From the NCBI GenBank assembly GCA_002297935.1, contig DBLC01000066.1, positions 6,942 to 29,282 on the forward strand: DNA of 22,341 bases, given 5' to 3'. This stretch comes from Dialister sp. UBA734. Lineage in GTDB: Bacteria; Bacillota; Negativicutes; Veillonellales; Dialisteraceae. The notes below the pieces were generated by a model. It saw only the letters and a program-made list of their open reading frames with translations. It was not told the DNA's origin and did not search any database. This document shows, one piece after another, positions 14,617 to 21,479 of the stretch. The stretch's first letter is position 1. Every line of letters begins with the position of its first letter. Position numbers and translations under genes: made by a program.

Positions 14617-14768
14617 AAGAGGGGATATGCTAAGTGGGATGAAATGTGATGTGAGAAAATGAAATCTTTAGGCGTTAGTCTCGCAAGGCGATAAAAATGG
14701 CAAGAGGTGCCCCCTCAGCCTACGGCAGCTCCCCCCAGAGGGGGAGCCAAGATGCTAGAGCGTATAAC
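14614..14768. repeat. 155-bp palindromic module, left copy (A1-B1)
   Basis: Starts on the cpaE stop with TAAAAGAGGGG and ends with a block GCCCCCTCAG-CCTACGGCAG-CTCCCCCCAGAGGGGGAGCC (14709-14748). It recurs as a direct copy at 15319-15475. Within each copy the two ends pair with each other to form a nested hairpin. Confidence 0.8.
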
Positions 14769-14771
14769 GAA

Positions 14772-14866
14772 AGAAGCAGTAGCCGCTCGTCTCCCCCCTT
14801 TTGGGGGAGAATAAAAGAGGGGGCATGCTAAGCGGAATGAAATGAGATGTGAGACAGTAAAATTTC
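14772..14866. repeat. direct repeat upstream of the DUF559 gene (T-A2)
   Basis: AGTAGCCGCTCGTCTCCCCC, a short hairpin, then GAATAAAAGAGGGGGCATGC and about 40 further bases. The same stretch recurs at 15279-15372, so the endonuclease ORF is bracketed by direct repeats about 508 bp apart. Confidence 0.8.
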
Positions 14867-14896
14867 ATAAGTTCTAATCTCATAAAGGAGAGAATT

Positions 14897-15322
14897 ATGG
14901 TTAAAGTAAAACTCGATTCCAGGCTTAAAACATTTGCCTCTTCTATGAGATCAGATGATAGTACAGACGAAGAAAGAAAACTTTGGTATCTCTTCTTTAA
15001 AAAATATAAGATTAAGTTTCGGCGGCAAAAAGTATTGGATGGATTTATTGCTGATTTCTATTGCCCTTTGGCTAAATTGGTTATCGAACTGGATGGTTCA
15101 CAGCATTATTCTGATTATGGGAAAACATATGACCAATGGCGAAGTGGAATTATTGAGAAAAATGGAATTCTTGTTTTACGGTTTTCAAATATGGATATTA
15201 GGAAGCACTTTGATGGTGTATGTTTGATGATTGATCATATTACACGCCGTAGGATTCAAGAAATTATTGAAGCAAAAGAAGGAGTCACTAGCCGCTTGTC
15301 TCCCCCTTTGGGGGGAGAATAA
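14897..15322 (+). CDS. DUF559 endonuclease-like protein
   Basis: A 141-residue protein of the DUF559 family (PD-(D/E)XK fold, related to very-short-patch repair endonucleases). Motifs: STDEERKLW (about 22-30), FRRQKVLDGFIADFYCP (41-57, with D53) and LVIELDGSQHY (61-71, with E64 and D66), then VLRFSNMDI. These cover the expected catalytic core. The ATG has AAAGGAGAG just upstream. Codon use is AT-rich compared with the flanking Tad genes. The C-terminal tail (SRLSPPLGGE) and the stop are encoded by the flanking repeat, whose other copy lies upstream at 14780. No partner methylase or helicase is nearby. DNA nicking is inferred from the fold; biological role unknown. Confidence 0.88.
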   Translation: MVKVKLDSRLKTFASSMRSDDSTDEERKLWYLFFKKYKIKFRRQKVLDGFIADFYCPLAKLVIELDGSQHYSDYGKTYDQWRSGIIEKNGILVLRFSNMDIRKHFDGVCLMIDHITRRRIQEIIEAKEGVTSRLSPPLGGE

Positions 15323-15475
15323 AAGAGGGGGCATGCCAAGCGGAATGAAATGAGATGCGAGACGGTGAATTCTTATGAACGCTTGTCTCGCAAAGTGATA
15401 TAAACGATAAGAGATGCCCCCTCAGCCTACGGCAGCTCCCCCCAGAGGGGGAGCCAAGGCGCTAGAGCATATAAG
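15319..15475. repeat. 155-bp palindromic module, right copy (A3-B2)
   Basis: Begins at the DUF559 stop codon. GAGGGGGCAT pairs with ATGCCCCCTC and GCGAGAC with GTCTCGC, giving a nested hairpin that ends in the block at 15416-15458. No gene lies between 15323 and 15520. Confidence 0.8.
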
Positions 15476-15520
15476 GTTAAAGCCAAAATTGATTTCAAAA
15501 CGAAAGGAGCGTAAACAACC

Positions 15521-16480
15521 ATGATATTTGTCATATCTCTGCTTTGCGCTCTTCTTGTCTTTCTTTTTGTACATCTTCTTCTCCGTTCTGGGCAGAAGAA
15601 GAAAGAAGCTGTATCGGAGCGTATGCAGCTCTATGCCGGCGAAGGAATTTTATCCGAAGAAGCCAGGCGGCAGAGCCGGCGGGATAAAATCCGTGAGGCT
15701 TTGCAGCAGCACATCCAGAAAACCTGGACGAAGGAAACCCAGACGAAGCTGGATCTGATGATGCATCGGGCCGGGCTTCCTCTTTTAGGGCATGAATTTG
15801 TCTTTCTATCCATCGGTGGCGGCATTATCGGCGTCCTGGTGGGGCGAGTATTCTTTGATTCTTTGCTGTCTGCTTTAGGAATTGGCCTTCTGGTCATCGC
15901 TGCTGAATGGGGCTATGTGCAATACCTTATCAAGAAACGACTCAAAGCCTTTGTATTCCAAATGGCTGATTGTCTCACCTTGATTGCCAATTCTTTACGA
16001 GCCGGTTTTTCTTTCCTGCAGACCATGGAAATCATTTCCCACGAAATGAAACCGCCGATGAGCACAGAATTTGAGCGAGTCCTTCGAGAAACCAACTTTG
16101 GGAAATCTTTGGAACAGTCTTTGACGGCTATGGATGCTAGGGTGGGAAGTCCTGACTTTTCCCTCATTGTCACTGCCGTTCTCATTCAACAACAAGTGGG
16201 GGGGAACTTGGCAGAAATCATGGATACCATTCGTGAAACTATTATGGAACGTATTCGTATTCGTAGGGAAATCACCGCACTGACAGCCCAAGGTCGTATG
16301 GCTGGGTACGTACTAGCTTGTATTCCTATTGCATTGGGGGCCTTCTTGACAGTTATTGCTCCAGATCGAATGAATGCACTTTTTACTAGTCCCATTGGTC
16401 AACTGTGTATTGGCGTAGCGGTGATTCTAGAAATTATTGGCTTTATTGCGATCTATAAGATTGTGGATATTAAAATATAG
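15521..16480 (+). CDS. tadB: Tad pilus platform protein TadB (T2SF domain)
   Basis: A 319-residue inner-membrane protein of the GspF/T2SF class that forms the assembly platform with TadC and is driven by CpaF. An N-terminal membrane segment spans 1-20, a charged cytoplasmic stretch covers about 23-90, two spans lie near 93-132, then the T2SF domain (about 147-275, FVFQMADCLTLIANSLRAGFS ... EIMDTIRETIMERIRIRREI), with two C-terminal spans. AAAGGAG precedes the ATG with a rather long 11-base gap. The position is unusual: it lies upstream of the pilin genes and far from cpaF and tadC, with which it is normally adjacent. A heptamer hairpin begins on its stop codon. Confidence 0.92.
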   Translation: MIFVISLLCALLVFLFVHLLLRSGQKKKEAVSERMQLYAGEGILSEEARRQSRRDKIREALQQHIQKTWTKETQTKLDLMMHRAGLPLLGHEFVFLSIGGGIIGVLVGRVFFDSLLSALGIGLLVIAAEWGYVQYLIKKRLKAFVFQMADCLTLIANSLRAGFSFLQTMEIISHEMKPPMSTEFERVLRETNFGKSLEQSLTAMDARVGSPDFSLIVTAVLIQQQVGGNLAEIMDTIRETIMERIRIRREITALTAQGRMAGYVLACIPIALGAFLTVIAPDRMNALFTSPIGQLCIGVAVILEIIGFIAIYKIVDIKI

Positions 16481-16549
16481 TTGGTGACTGGTAGACTGGT
16501 GACTGCTAAATACTTTTTCCTAGTCACCAGTCACTAGTCACGAGCTACC
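16480..16549. repeat. heptamer hairpin after tadB
   Basis: GTGACTG/GTAGACTG/GTGACTG words (16480-16505) face inverted words AGTCACC/AGTCACT/AGTCACG (16521-16545). It is the same word as the ECF-leader hairpin at 1528-1603. It starts on the last base of the tadB stop. Confidence 0.75.
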
Positions 16550-16557
16550 TTGATAGG

Positions 16558-16584
16558 ATAAAAGGTCTCCTAGGGACTTTTTAT
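16558..16584 (+). terminator. hairpin with T-run between tadB and flp
   Basis: ATAAAAGGTC (16558-16567) pairs with GACTTTTTAT (16575-16584), 10 bp with one G-U and a 7-nt loop. It could be an attenuator or processing site separating the highly expressed pilin genes. No clear new promoter follows. Confidence 0.5.
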
Positions 16585-16629
16585 ATATTCGTTTCCTTGT
16601 GGTGTCTCTTGAGAAAGGGGGTGAAACTT

Positions 16630-16851
16630 ATGATTAGACAGATGTATGACTACTACGTAAAGCCATACCTGGGCGAAAAAGGCCAGGACTTGGTAGAATA
16701 CGCACTGCTTCTTGCTATCGTAGTTGGTATTGGCTATCTGATTTACGACCAGTCTCAGTTGAAAGGTAGTCTTACTAATATTTTCTCTAATGCTGGCGAA
16801 GTTGCAGGTAAGGCTTCTTCGGCTTCCAATCCATCCAGTCCACAAACTTAA
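16630..16851 (+). CDS. flp: Flp-type major prepilin 1
   Basis: A 73-residue class III prepilin, the likely main subunit of the Tad pilus. The leader ends in GEKG (15-18), and cleavage by the prepilin peptidase at 5049 is expected after Gly18, leaving QDLVEYALLLAIVVGIGYLI with Glu at +5 and Tyr at +6, the Flp hallmark. A short Ser/Pro-rich tail follows. ATG 16630 was chosen because AGAAAGGGGGTG lies a few bases upstream; the longer frame from 16597 lacks a ribosome site. An inverted repeat follows before the second pilin. Confidence 0.95.
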   Translation: MIRQMYDYYVKPYLGEKGQDLVEYALLLAIVVGIGYLIYDQSQLKGSLTNIFSNAGEVAGKASSASNPSSPQT

Positions 16852-16892
16852 GGAACTTGATTGGAAATTTAGAAAGGACTTCTGCTTAGCAG

Positions 16893-16942
16893 GAGCCCTT
16901 TAGGAAGGGGAGCAAATCATTGCTACCTTTCCTAAAGGGCTC
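16893..16942 (+). terminator. hairpin between the two prepilin genes
   Basis: A perfect 14-bp stem GAGCCCTTTAGGAA (16893-16906) / TTCCTAAAGGGCTC (16929-16942), followed only by GTTTAT. A weak T-run suggests partial termination or protection of the flp1 mRNA end, which would give more of the first pilin than of the genes after it. Confidence 0.65.
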
Positions 16943-16965
16943 GTTTATACAAGGAGGTCTTAAAT

Positions 16966-17169
16966 ATGATGCAATCGATGTATTTTTATATGAAATTGTA
17001 TTTGAGTGAAAAGGCCCAAAATTTAATAGAATATGCTTTGCTTTTAGCTATTATCGTAGGAATTGGATATCTGATTTTTAGTCAAACCGGGCTGCAGAAG
17101 GATATTGGAATTATCTTTTCTAGGGCTGGAAAATTTATACCCATGACTGCATATACACCTGAGTCATAG
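16966..17169 (+). CDS. Flp-type prepilin 2 (atypical cleavage site)
   Basis: A 67-residue second Flp prepilin. The mature N-terminus QNLIEYALLLAIIVGIGYLI is very close to that of copy 1, but the -1 residue is Ala17 rather than Gly, the residue type normally required by the prepilin peptidase. Copy 2 is more AT-rich and has a different tail (KFIPMTAYTPES). AAGGAGG lies 8 bases before ATG 16966; ATG 16969 is an alternative. It may be a minor pilin, an inefficiently processed subunit or a duplicate losing function. Confidence 0.9.
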   Translation: MMQSMYFYMKLYLSEKAQNLIEYALLLAIIVGIGYLIFSQTGLQKDIGIIFSRAGKFIPMTAYTPES

Positions 17170-17215
17170 CGTATTTTCATGAGGAATAATATATGTAGAT
17201 AGGAGGCCATAATTT

Positions 17216-17743
17216 ATGAAATTGCAAAAGGGACAGGATATTGTGGAATTTGCTTTATTGCTTCCTGTTTTTCTTGTCATTATTTGTGGCATTATCTATG
17301 TAGGATTCTTTTTTGGTGATTACATGACACTTAGCACTTTAGCTAGAAATGCAGCAAGAGAGGCTTCTGTTATCCAAGAATATGACGATAAAGGGCATAA
17401 TAACTATGATGATATTGCCAATGCATATGGAAAAATGATTTATGAGTCGCAAAATAGAGAAGATAATGAAGAAGACACTCCTAATCAAAAGGCTATTATC
17501 ACGAAGTTGTATTTATATCAAAAAGATACAAATCCTATGACGGTTAAAGGGCCCAAAGAGCATCTTTTTTCTGGAGGTCCTGAAAACTCAGTTGAAGTGG
17601 TAATTCCGATGAAATTAAATAAAGATGCAGATTTTATGGGGTCTCTGTCTAAATTGGGGATTTTAAGCGACAAACCATATAATATTATTTACTATATGTA
17701 TGATGAGACTTATCAAAGTACAAATACAGGAAGCGGCTCTTAA
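17216..17743 (+). CDS. tadE: TadE-like pseudopilin
   Basis: A 175-residue pseudopilin. The N-terminus is KLQKG-QDIVEFALLLPVFLV: cleavage after Gly6 is expected, with Glu at +5 and Phe at +6, followed by one hydrophobic segment to about residue 35 and the typical LARNAAREAS of TadE. The remaining ~120 residues are a polar extracellular domain rich in Asn, Asp and Lys. Only one TadE/TadF-type protein is seen; many Tad loci have two. An AGGAGG site lies 9 bases before the ATG. The gene is markedly AT-rich together with flp2. It is followed by about 80 AT-rich bases without a gene, then the hairpin and array before cpaF. Confidence 0.88.
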   Translation: MKLQKGQDIVEFALLLPVFLVIICGIIYVGFFFGDYMTLSTLARNAAREASVIQEYDDKGHNNYDDIANAYGKMIYESQNREDNEEDTPNQKAIITKLYLYQKDTNPMTVKGPKEHLFSGGPENSVEVVIPMKLNKDADFMGSLSKLGILSDKPYNIIYYMYDETYQSTNTGSGS

Positions 17744-17823
17744 TATAATTTTCATGTAGGGTAGAAACTTTAGTAGAAAAATTTATGTGAAAATATTTTC
17801 TGTTTGTTTATTTCTGAAAATCT

Positions 17824-17849
17824 GCGGCGCTATATAATTTGTGCGCCGC
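17824..17849 (-). terminator. GCGGCGC-family hairpin, inverted orientation
   Basis: GCGGCGC (17824-17830) / GCGCCGC (17843-17849). By loop sequence and the adjoining array, this copy is in minus orientation relative to those at 961, 4675 and 8707, and its T-run (GATTTTC) is on the minus strand. Any plus-strand terminator role is doubtful. Confidence 0.5.
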
Positions 17850-17855
17850 TTCCTT

Positions 17856-17889
17856 CATTACGCACTACGCACTTCGCATTACGCATTCA
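17856..17889. repeat. heptamer array ahead of cpaF
   Basis: CATTACG/CACTACG/CACTTCG/CATTACG/CATTCAC, period 7, joined to the hairpin at 17824. It is in frame with cpaF and creates a false N-terminal extension. Confidence 0.65.
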
Positions 17890-17909
17890 CCAAAAGAGAG
17901 GTGTCATTT

Positions 17910-19319
17910 TTGAAACTACTGGAACGTCTGGCGCGCCGAGATGGCGTGGAGAAAAAAGAAGAGAAGAAAGAAAGCCAAGGGCAAATCTTTGCCGGCCGTA
18001 CCAATGCGGCGAAGGAAGCCAGCTATCAGGAGCTGAAGGTAGAAATTCACCGCCGTATTGTCGATGAAATGACCACCCAACAGCAGCAAATCCTAGATGG
18101 CAGAAACCACAGCCGACAAGAAGTAGAGGCTGTCATTGCGGGATTTGTACAGCAAGTTCTCCAGGAGAACCCGTTTGCGGTGCCTCGTGGAGAAAGAAAT
18201 CGGTTGGTTTCGGATATTTGCGATGAAATTTTCGGCTTAGGTCCGATCGAACCGTTCCTGAAAGATGAGACCGTTACGGAAGTCATGGTCAATGGGCCGA
18301 AGAAAATTTATATCGAACGTCAGGGCAAATTGCACCTGACCAATGCGCAGTTCCATGACAACGCCCATCTTATGGGCATCATCGAAAAGATTGTAACGCC
18401 TCTGGGCCGTCACGTGGACGAAGCCTCTCCTTTGGTCGATGCTCGCTTGGAAGATGGCTCTCGTGTCAATATCGTCATTCCGCCGCTGTCCCTCATCGGG
18501 CCGTGCCTCACGATTCGTAAATTTTCCAAGACGCCGCTATCGGTGGAAAATCTTATTTCCTATGGCACACTGTCTAGGGAAATGGCCGATTTCCTCCGTG
18601 CTTGCGTCAAAGCGAAGTTGAATATCATGGTCAGCGGTGGTACTGGTTCTGGTAAAACCACCACTCTGAATGTGCTCTCGTCCTTTATTCCTACGGACGA
18701 ACGTATTGTCACTATCGAAGATGCAGCAGAACTTCGTCTCGAACAGCCCCATGTGGTGACCCTGGAATCCCGTCCGGCCAACATCGAAGGCAAAGGGGCC
18801 GTCACCATTCGTGATTTGGTACGAAATGCCCTCCGTATGCGCCCAGACCGCATTATCGTCGGCGAAGTCCGTGGCGGCGAAGCACTGGATATGCTGCAAG
18901 CCATGAATACCGGTCACGACGGCTCCCTCACCACCGCCCATGCGAACAGCCCGCGAGATGTGCTGTCCCGTTTGGAAACCATGGTGCTCATGAGCGGCTT
19001 CGAACTCCCGGTTCGCGCCATTCGTACTCAGATCGCCTCCGCCTTGGATCTCATTATCCACCAGTCTCGTATCCAGGATGGTTCCAGAAAAATCACTTAC
19101 ATCACCGAAGTACAACAGATGGAAGGGGACGTCATCGTCCTGCAAGACCTGTTCCGCTACCATCAGACTGGCTTTGACGAAAATGGAAAAGCCGTCGGCA
19201 CCTTCGAACCTACCGGCCTGCAGCCATTGTTCCTGTCGAAATTTAAGATTCACGGCGTAGAAGTGCCGAAGAGTCTCTTCGCACCAGGAAAAGGTGGAGA
19301 CATCTGGGATGAGGAATAG
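17910..19319 (+). CDS. cpaF: Tad pilus secretion ATPase CpaF/TadA
   Basis: A 469-residue cytoplasmic hexameric ATPase that powers pilus assembly. The charged N-terminus (10-40) is followed by the N-domain and the T2SSE core: Walker A GGTGSGKTT (243-251), Asp box IVTIEDAAEL (266-275), Walker B RIIVGEVRGGE (314-324) and His box GHDGSLTTAHANSPRD (335-350). All are intact. The start is TTG 17910 with AGAGAGGTG 6 bases upstream; the longer frame from 17841 runs through the heptamer array and is rejected. TTG starts are shared with cpaB and the second cpaE. Normally tadB and tadC follow directly; here the 55-bp repeat field and an S23 gene intervene before tadC. The first repeat unit overlaps the cpaF stop. 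Confidence 0.96.
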   Translation: MKLLERLARRDGVEKKEEKKESQGQIFAGRTNAAKEASYQELKVEIHRRIVDEMTTQQQQILDGRNHSRQEVEAVIAGFVQQVLQENPFAVPRGERNRLVSDICDEIFGLGPIEPFLKDETVTEVMVNGPKKIYIERQGKLHLTNAQFHDNAHLMGIIEKIVTPLGRHVDEASPLVDARLEDGSRVNIVIPPLSLIGPCLTIRKFSKTPLSVENLISYGTLSREMADFLRACVKAKLNIMVSGGTGSGKTTTLNVLSSFIPTDERIVTIEDAAELRLEQPHVVTLESRPANIEGKGAVTIRDLVRNALRMRPDRIIVGEVRGGEALDMLQAMNTGHDGSLTTAHANSPRDVLSRLETMVLMSGFELPVRAIRTQIASALDLIIHQSRIQDGSRKITYITEVQQMEGDVIVLQDLFRYHQTGFDENGKAVGTFEPTGLQPLFLSKFKIHGVEVPKSLFAPGKGGDIWDEE

Positions 19320-19551
19320 GTTCTGATGTAGTGATTTGCTCATTATGACATGGAATTGCCAGCGCTATATGAAGGTTCTGATGTTATGATTAGGTTATCG
19401 TAACATGGAGTTGCCAGCGTTAGATAAAGGTTCTGTTGTTATGATTAAGCTATGGTAACGTGGAGTTCTCAACGTAATAAAAAGGTTCTGTTGTTATGAC
19501 TGAGCTATCGTAACATGGAGTTGCCAATGTTATGTCAAGGTTCTATGGTTA
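19318..19551. repeat. 55-bp tandem repeat, left field of the second S23 locus
   Basis: AGGTTCTG begins at 19318, 19373, 19428, 19483 and 19538: four full units of exactly 55 bp and a partial fifth. Most units contain an inner inverted pair (GTTA...TAAC). The first unit begins inside the cpaF stop codon. Confidence 0.92.
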
Positions 19552-19568
19552 GAGATAGGATGATTGCC

Positions 19569-20003
19569 ATGAGCACATATAAGAGTTTAGGTGTTTGGAA
19601 AGAATCTCGAACATTGTATAAGATGTTGTATGCTGCGGTTAAACAATTACCAGATGACGAAAAATATGCAATGTCTTCTCAAATGCGTAGAGCTGTTATT
19701 TCTATTTCATCGAATATAGCAGAAGGACAAGGTCGTGGAACCATACGTGATTATATTCATTTTTTATATAATTCTCGCGGTTCTGCTTATGAATTGGAAA
19801 CGCAAATTATTGCTTGTGGTGATTTATTGCTGATTGATAAAGCAACTTTAAAAATTTTATATTATCAGAATAAGAAAGTAATTACCCTGTTGAATGCATT
19901 AATTGATTCTTTGGAGAGTAAAGCTGCTCCTAAAAATATGCAAGAAGAAGTAGCAGTATATGGTAATAGTAACCATGAGAACCTTAGCACACTGGAATCA
20001 TAG
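19569..20003 (+). CDS. four-helix-bundle protein (S23/IVP family), copy 2
   Basis: A 144-residue paralogue of the protein at 11890, with SSNIAEGQGRGTIRDYIHFLY and SRGSAYELETQ, the family core, and MSTYKSLGVWKES at the start. ATG 19569 is chosen: AGATAGGA lies 8 bases upstream and the N-terminus aligns with copy 1. The longer frame would begin inside the tandem repeat. The two copies are clearly homologous but diverged, including a shared xxVxxYG near the end. The gene is AT-rich. It lies between direct 55-bp units on the left and inverted units on the right; the first right-hand unit (19978) encodes the final residues ENLSTLES and the stop. Function unknown. Confidence 0.85.
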   Translation: MSTYKSLGVWKESRTLYKMLYAAVKQLPDDEKYAMSSQMRRAVISISSNIAEGQGRGTIRDYIHFLYNSRGSAYELETQIIACGDLLLIDKATLKILYYQNKKVITLLNALIDSLESKAAPKNMQEEVAVYGNSNHENLSTLES

Positions 20004-20260
20004 ATTCGATAAAGGAGAAATCATTGCAACAGAACCTTATGAGAGCGATAAAAATACAAAGTGTCACAATCGTTATGGTCACTAACAGAACCTTAGTATA
20101 CCAAAATCATAAAGTTCGACAAAAAAGAAATCATTGCAACAGAACCTTATGAGAGCGATAAAAATACAAAGTGTCACAATCGTTATAGTCACCAACAGAA
20201 CCTTACTATACCGAAATTATAGAGTTCAGGGAAAACGGAATCATCGTACCAGAACCTTAA
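19978..20260. repeat. inverted ~55-bp repeat field to the right of the second S23 gene
   Basis: AGAACCTTA, the reverse complement of the left field's key word, occurs at 19978, 20031, 20087, 20141, 20197 and 20251 (spacings 53-56). Alternate units are more alike, giving a ~110-bp higher-order period. The first copy is inside the S23 gene, and the last ends about six bases before the tadC ribosome site. Confidence 0.9.
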
Positions 20261-20281
20261 CGTCCAAGGAGGTGAAATGAC

Positions 20282-21214
20282 ATGCTTGCACTGGCCATTG
20301 CCATCGCTGTGGCAGTATTCTTTTTCCTGTTAATTAGTCTGATATTGCTTCAAAAGTCGGACAGCAAGCGGGAAGTGAAGCGACGGTTGGGGTCGCTTAT
20401 GACCATAGAAGAAGAGAGGGAAGAGGAGAATCTTGATGATCTTCGCCGTATTCCTTTCTTGAAGCGTACTGTGGGACGTATGATTGGGCGTCTCATGGAA
20501 TTTTTGGCCCAGTTTGCGCCGGCAGCCATTCCTAAGTTGATGGAAAAGAAAATCATGATTGCTGGGAAACAGGGCGTTTGGAAAGTGCGCCACTTTGCTG
20601 GCTTCTGGTCTTTGTGTCTTATCTTAGGGGCTGGGATTGGGATTTGGTATATCCGGTCAGAAAATTTCACCTTGGCGCAGAATGTGCTGGTTTTTGCTGG
20701 CTGGACGGCCACCGGGGCGCTGGTGCCTTTCGGCATTTTGAATCATATCATTCGGAAACGGCAGGATTTGATTTCTCGCCAACTTCCTGATGTACTGGAT
20801 TTGCTTTCTATTTCCGTGCAGGCAGGGCTCTCTTTTGACGGGGCGCTTCGTAAAGTGGTGGGTCGTATGCAGGGACCGCTGATTGATGAATTGACTCGTA
20901 TGCTTCGAGATGTGCGTATGGGCATGACCCGCCGTCGTTCCATGCAGTTCATGGCGAAACGTTGTGATATCCAGGATATTTATCTTTTTGTCATGTCTAT
21001 CACCCAGTCAGAACGATTGGGGGCATCCATGTCAGATACGCTGGCTATCCAGGCGGACAATATGAGAAATATTCGTCGTCAGCGTGCCAGAGCGGCTGCT
21101 ATGAAAGCACCGGTAAAGATGGTATTTCCATTGGTATTCTGCATTTTCCCTGCCATTTTCGTAGTGGTCCTGGTGCCATCGCTTTTGAGCCTTATGCAGA
21201 CCATGGGGAAATGA
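20282..21214 (+). CDS. tadC: Tad pilus platform protein TadC (T2SF domain)
   Basis: A 310-residue inner-membrane partner of TadB. An N-terminal span (about 2-24), a charged cytoplasmic region, two spans near 103-120 and 132-152, the T2SF domain (about 165-275, RQLPDVLDLLSISVQAGLSF ... QADNMRNIRRQRARAAAMKA) and a C-terminal span (about 278-302) fit the family. AAGGAGGTG lies 7 bases before the ATG. It is the last Tad gene of the window and is split from cpaF by the S23 repeat locus. The pre-domain loop (EEEREEENLDDLRR) is strongly acidic. Confidence 0.94.
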   Translation: MLALAIAIAVAVFFFLLISLILLQKSDSKREVKRRLGSLMTIEEEREEENLDDLRRIPFLKRTVGRMIGRLMEFLAQFAPAAIPKLMEKKIMIAGKQGVWKVRHFAGFWSLCLILGAGIGIWYIRSENFTLAQNVLVFAGWTATGALVPFGILNHIIRKRQDLISRQLPDVLDLLSISVQAGLSFDGALRKVVGRMQGPLIDELTRMLRDVRMGMTRRRSMQFMAKRCDIQDIYLFVMSITQSERLGASMSDTLAIQADNMRNIRRQRARAAAMKAPVKMVFPLVFCIFPAIFVVVLVPSLLSLMQTMGK

Positions 21215-21327
21215 TAGCAGTGATCCAGGGAAGCGACAGCTTCAAATTATATGACACCGCTATATGTGCATGGTTATTATTCTACGCAATACTTTTTCTA
21301 ACATATCAACCATACCATATTGTGCCA

Positions 21328-21400
21328 GGTTACAAGGGTTATAGAAGGTTATGTGACTATCGAAATCACATAACCTTTTATAACCTTTATACCCTTAACC
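21328..21400. terminator. GGTTAT-word hairpin after tadC
   Basis: Left arm 21328-21356 and right arm 21366-21400 pair along AAGGTTATGTGA / TCACATAACCTT and further GGTTAT words; the right arm has one extra word. It shares words with the core of the palindrome at 1090-1142. It may end the Tad transcript. The remainder of 21215-21489 has no gene. Confidence 0.6.
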
Positions 21401-21422
21401 ATATCGGTATATATCATAGTTT

Positions 21423-21479
21423 TTGACATAGGAATTAGCAGAATAATAACCTATAAAAATGATATTTTTATGCTAATTC
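21423..21479 (+). promoter_or_regulatory. candidate promoter and hairpin before the DUF192 gene
   Basis: TTGACA at 21423-21428 is followed by TAATAA (21444-21449, a short 15-base spacer), so the -10 is uncertain. GAATTAGCA (21432-21440) / TGCTAATTC (21471-21479) is a perfect 9-bp pair around an inner ATAAAAAT/TATTTTTAT stem. It ends at the GGAGG ribosome site, which it could mask. Confidence 0.45.

Noticed and set aside
17841..17909. N-terminal extension of cpaF from ATG 17841
   Set aside because: It would translate the heptamer array; TTG 17910 has a proper ribosome site and gives a family-like N-terminus.
18537..19343. 268-codon minus-strand ORF
   Set aside because: Antisense shadow of the cpaF ATPase core.
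19318..20260. CRISPR array
   Set aside because: Whole 53-56-bp units are alike, with no alternation of constant repeat and unique spacer. Orientation flips about the S23 gene, and no cas genes are present.
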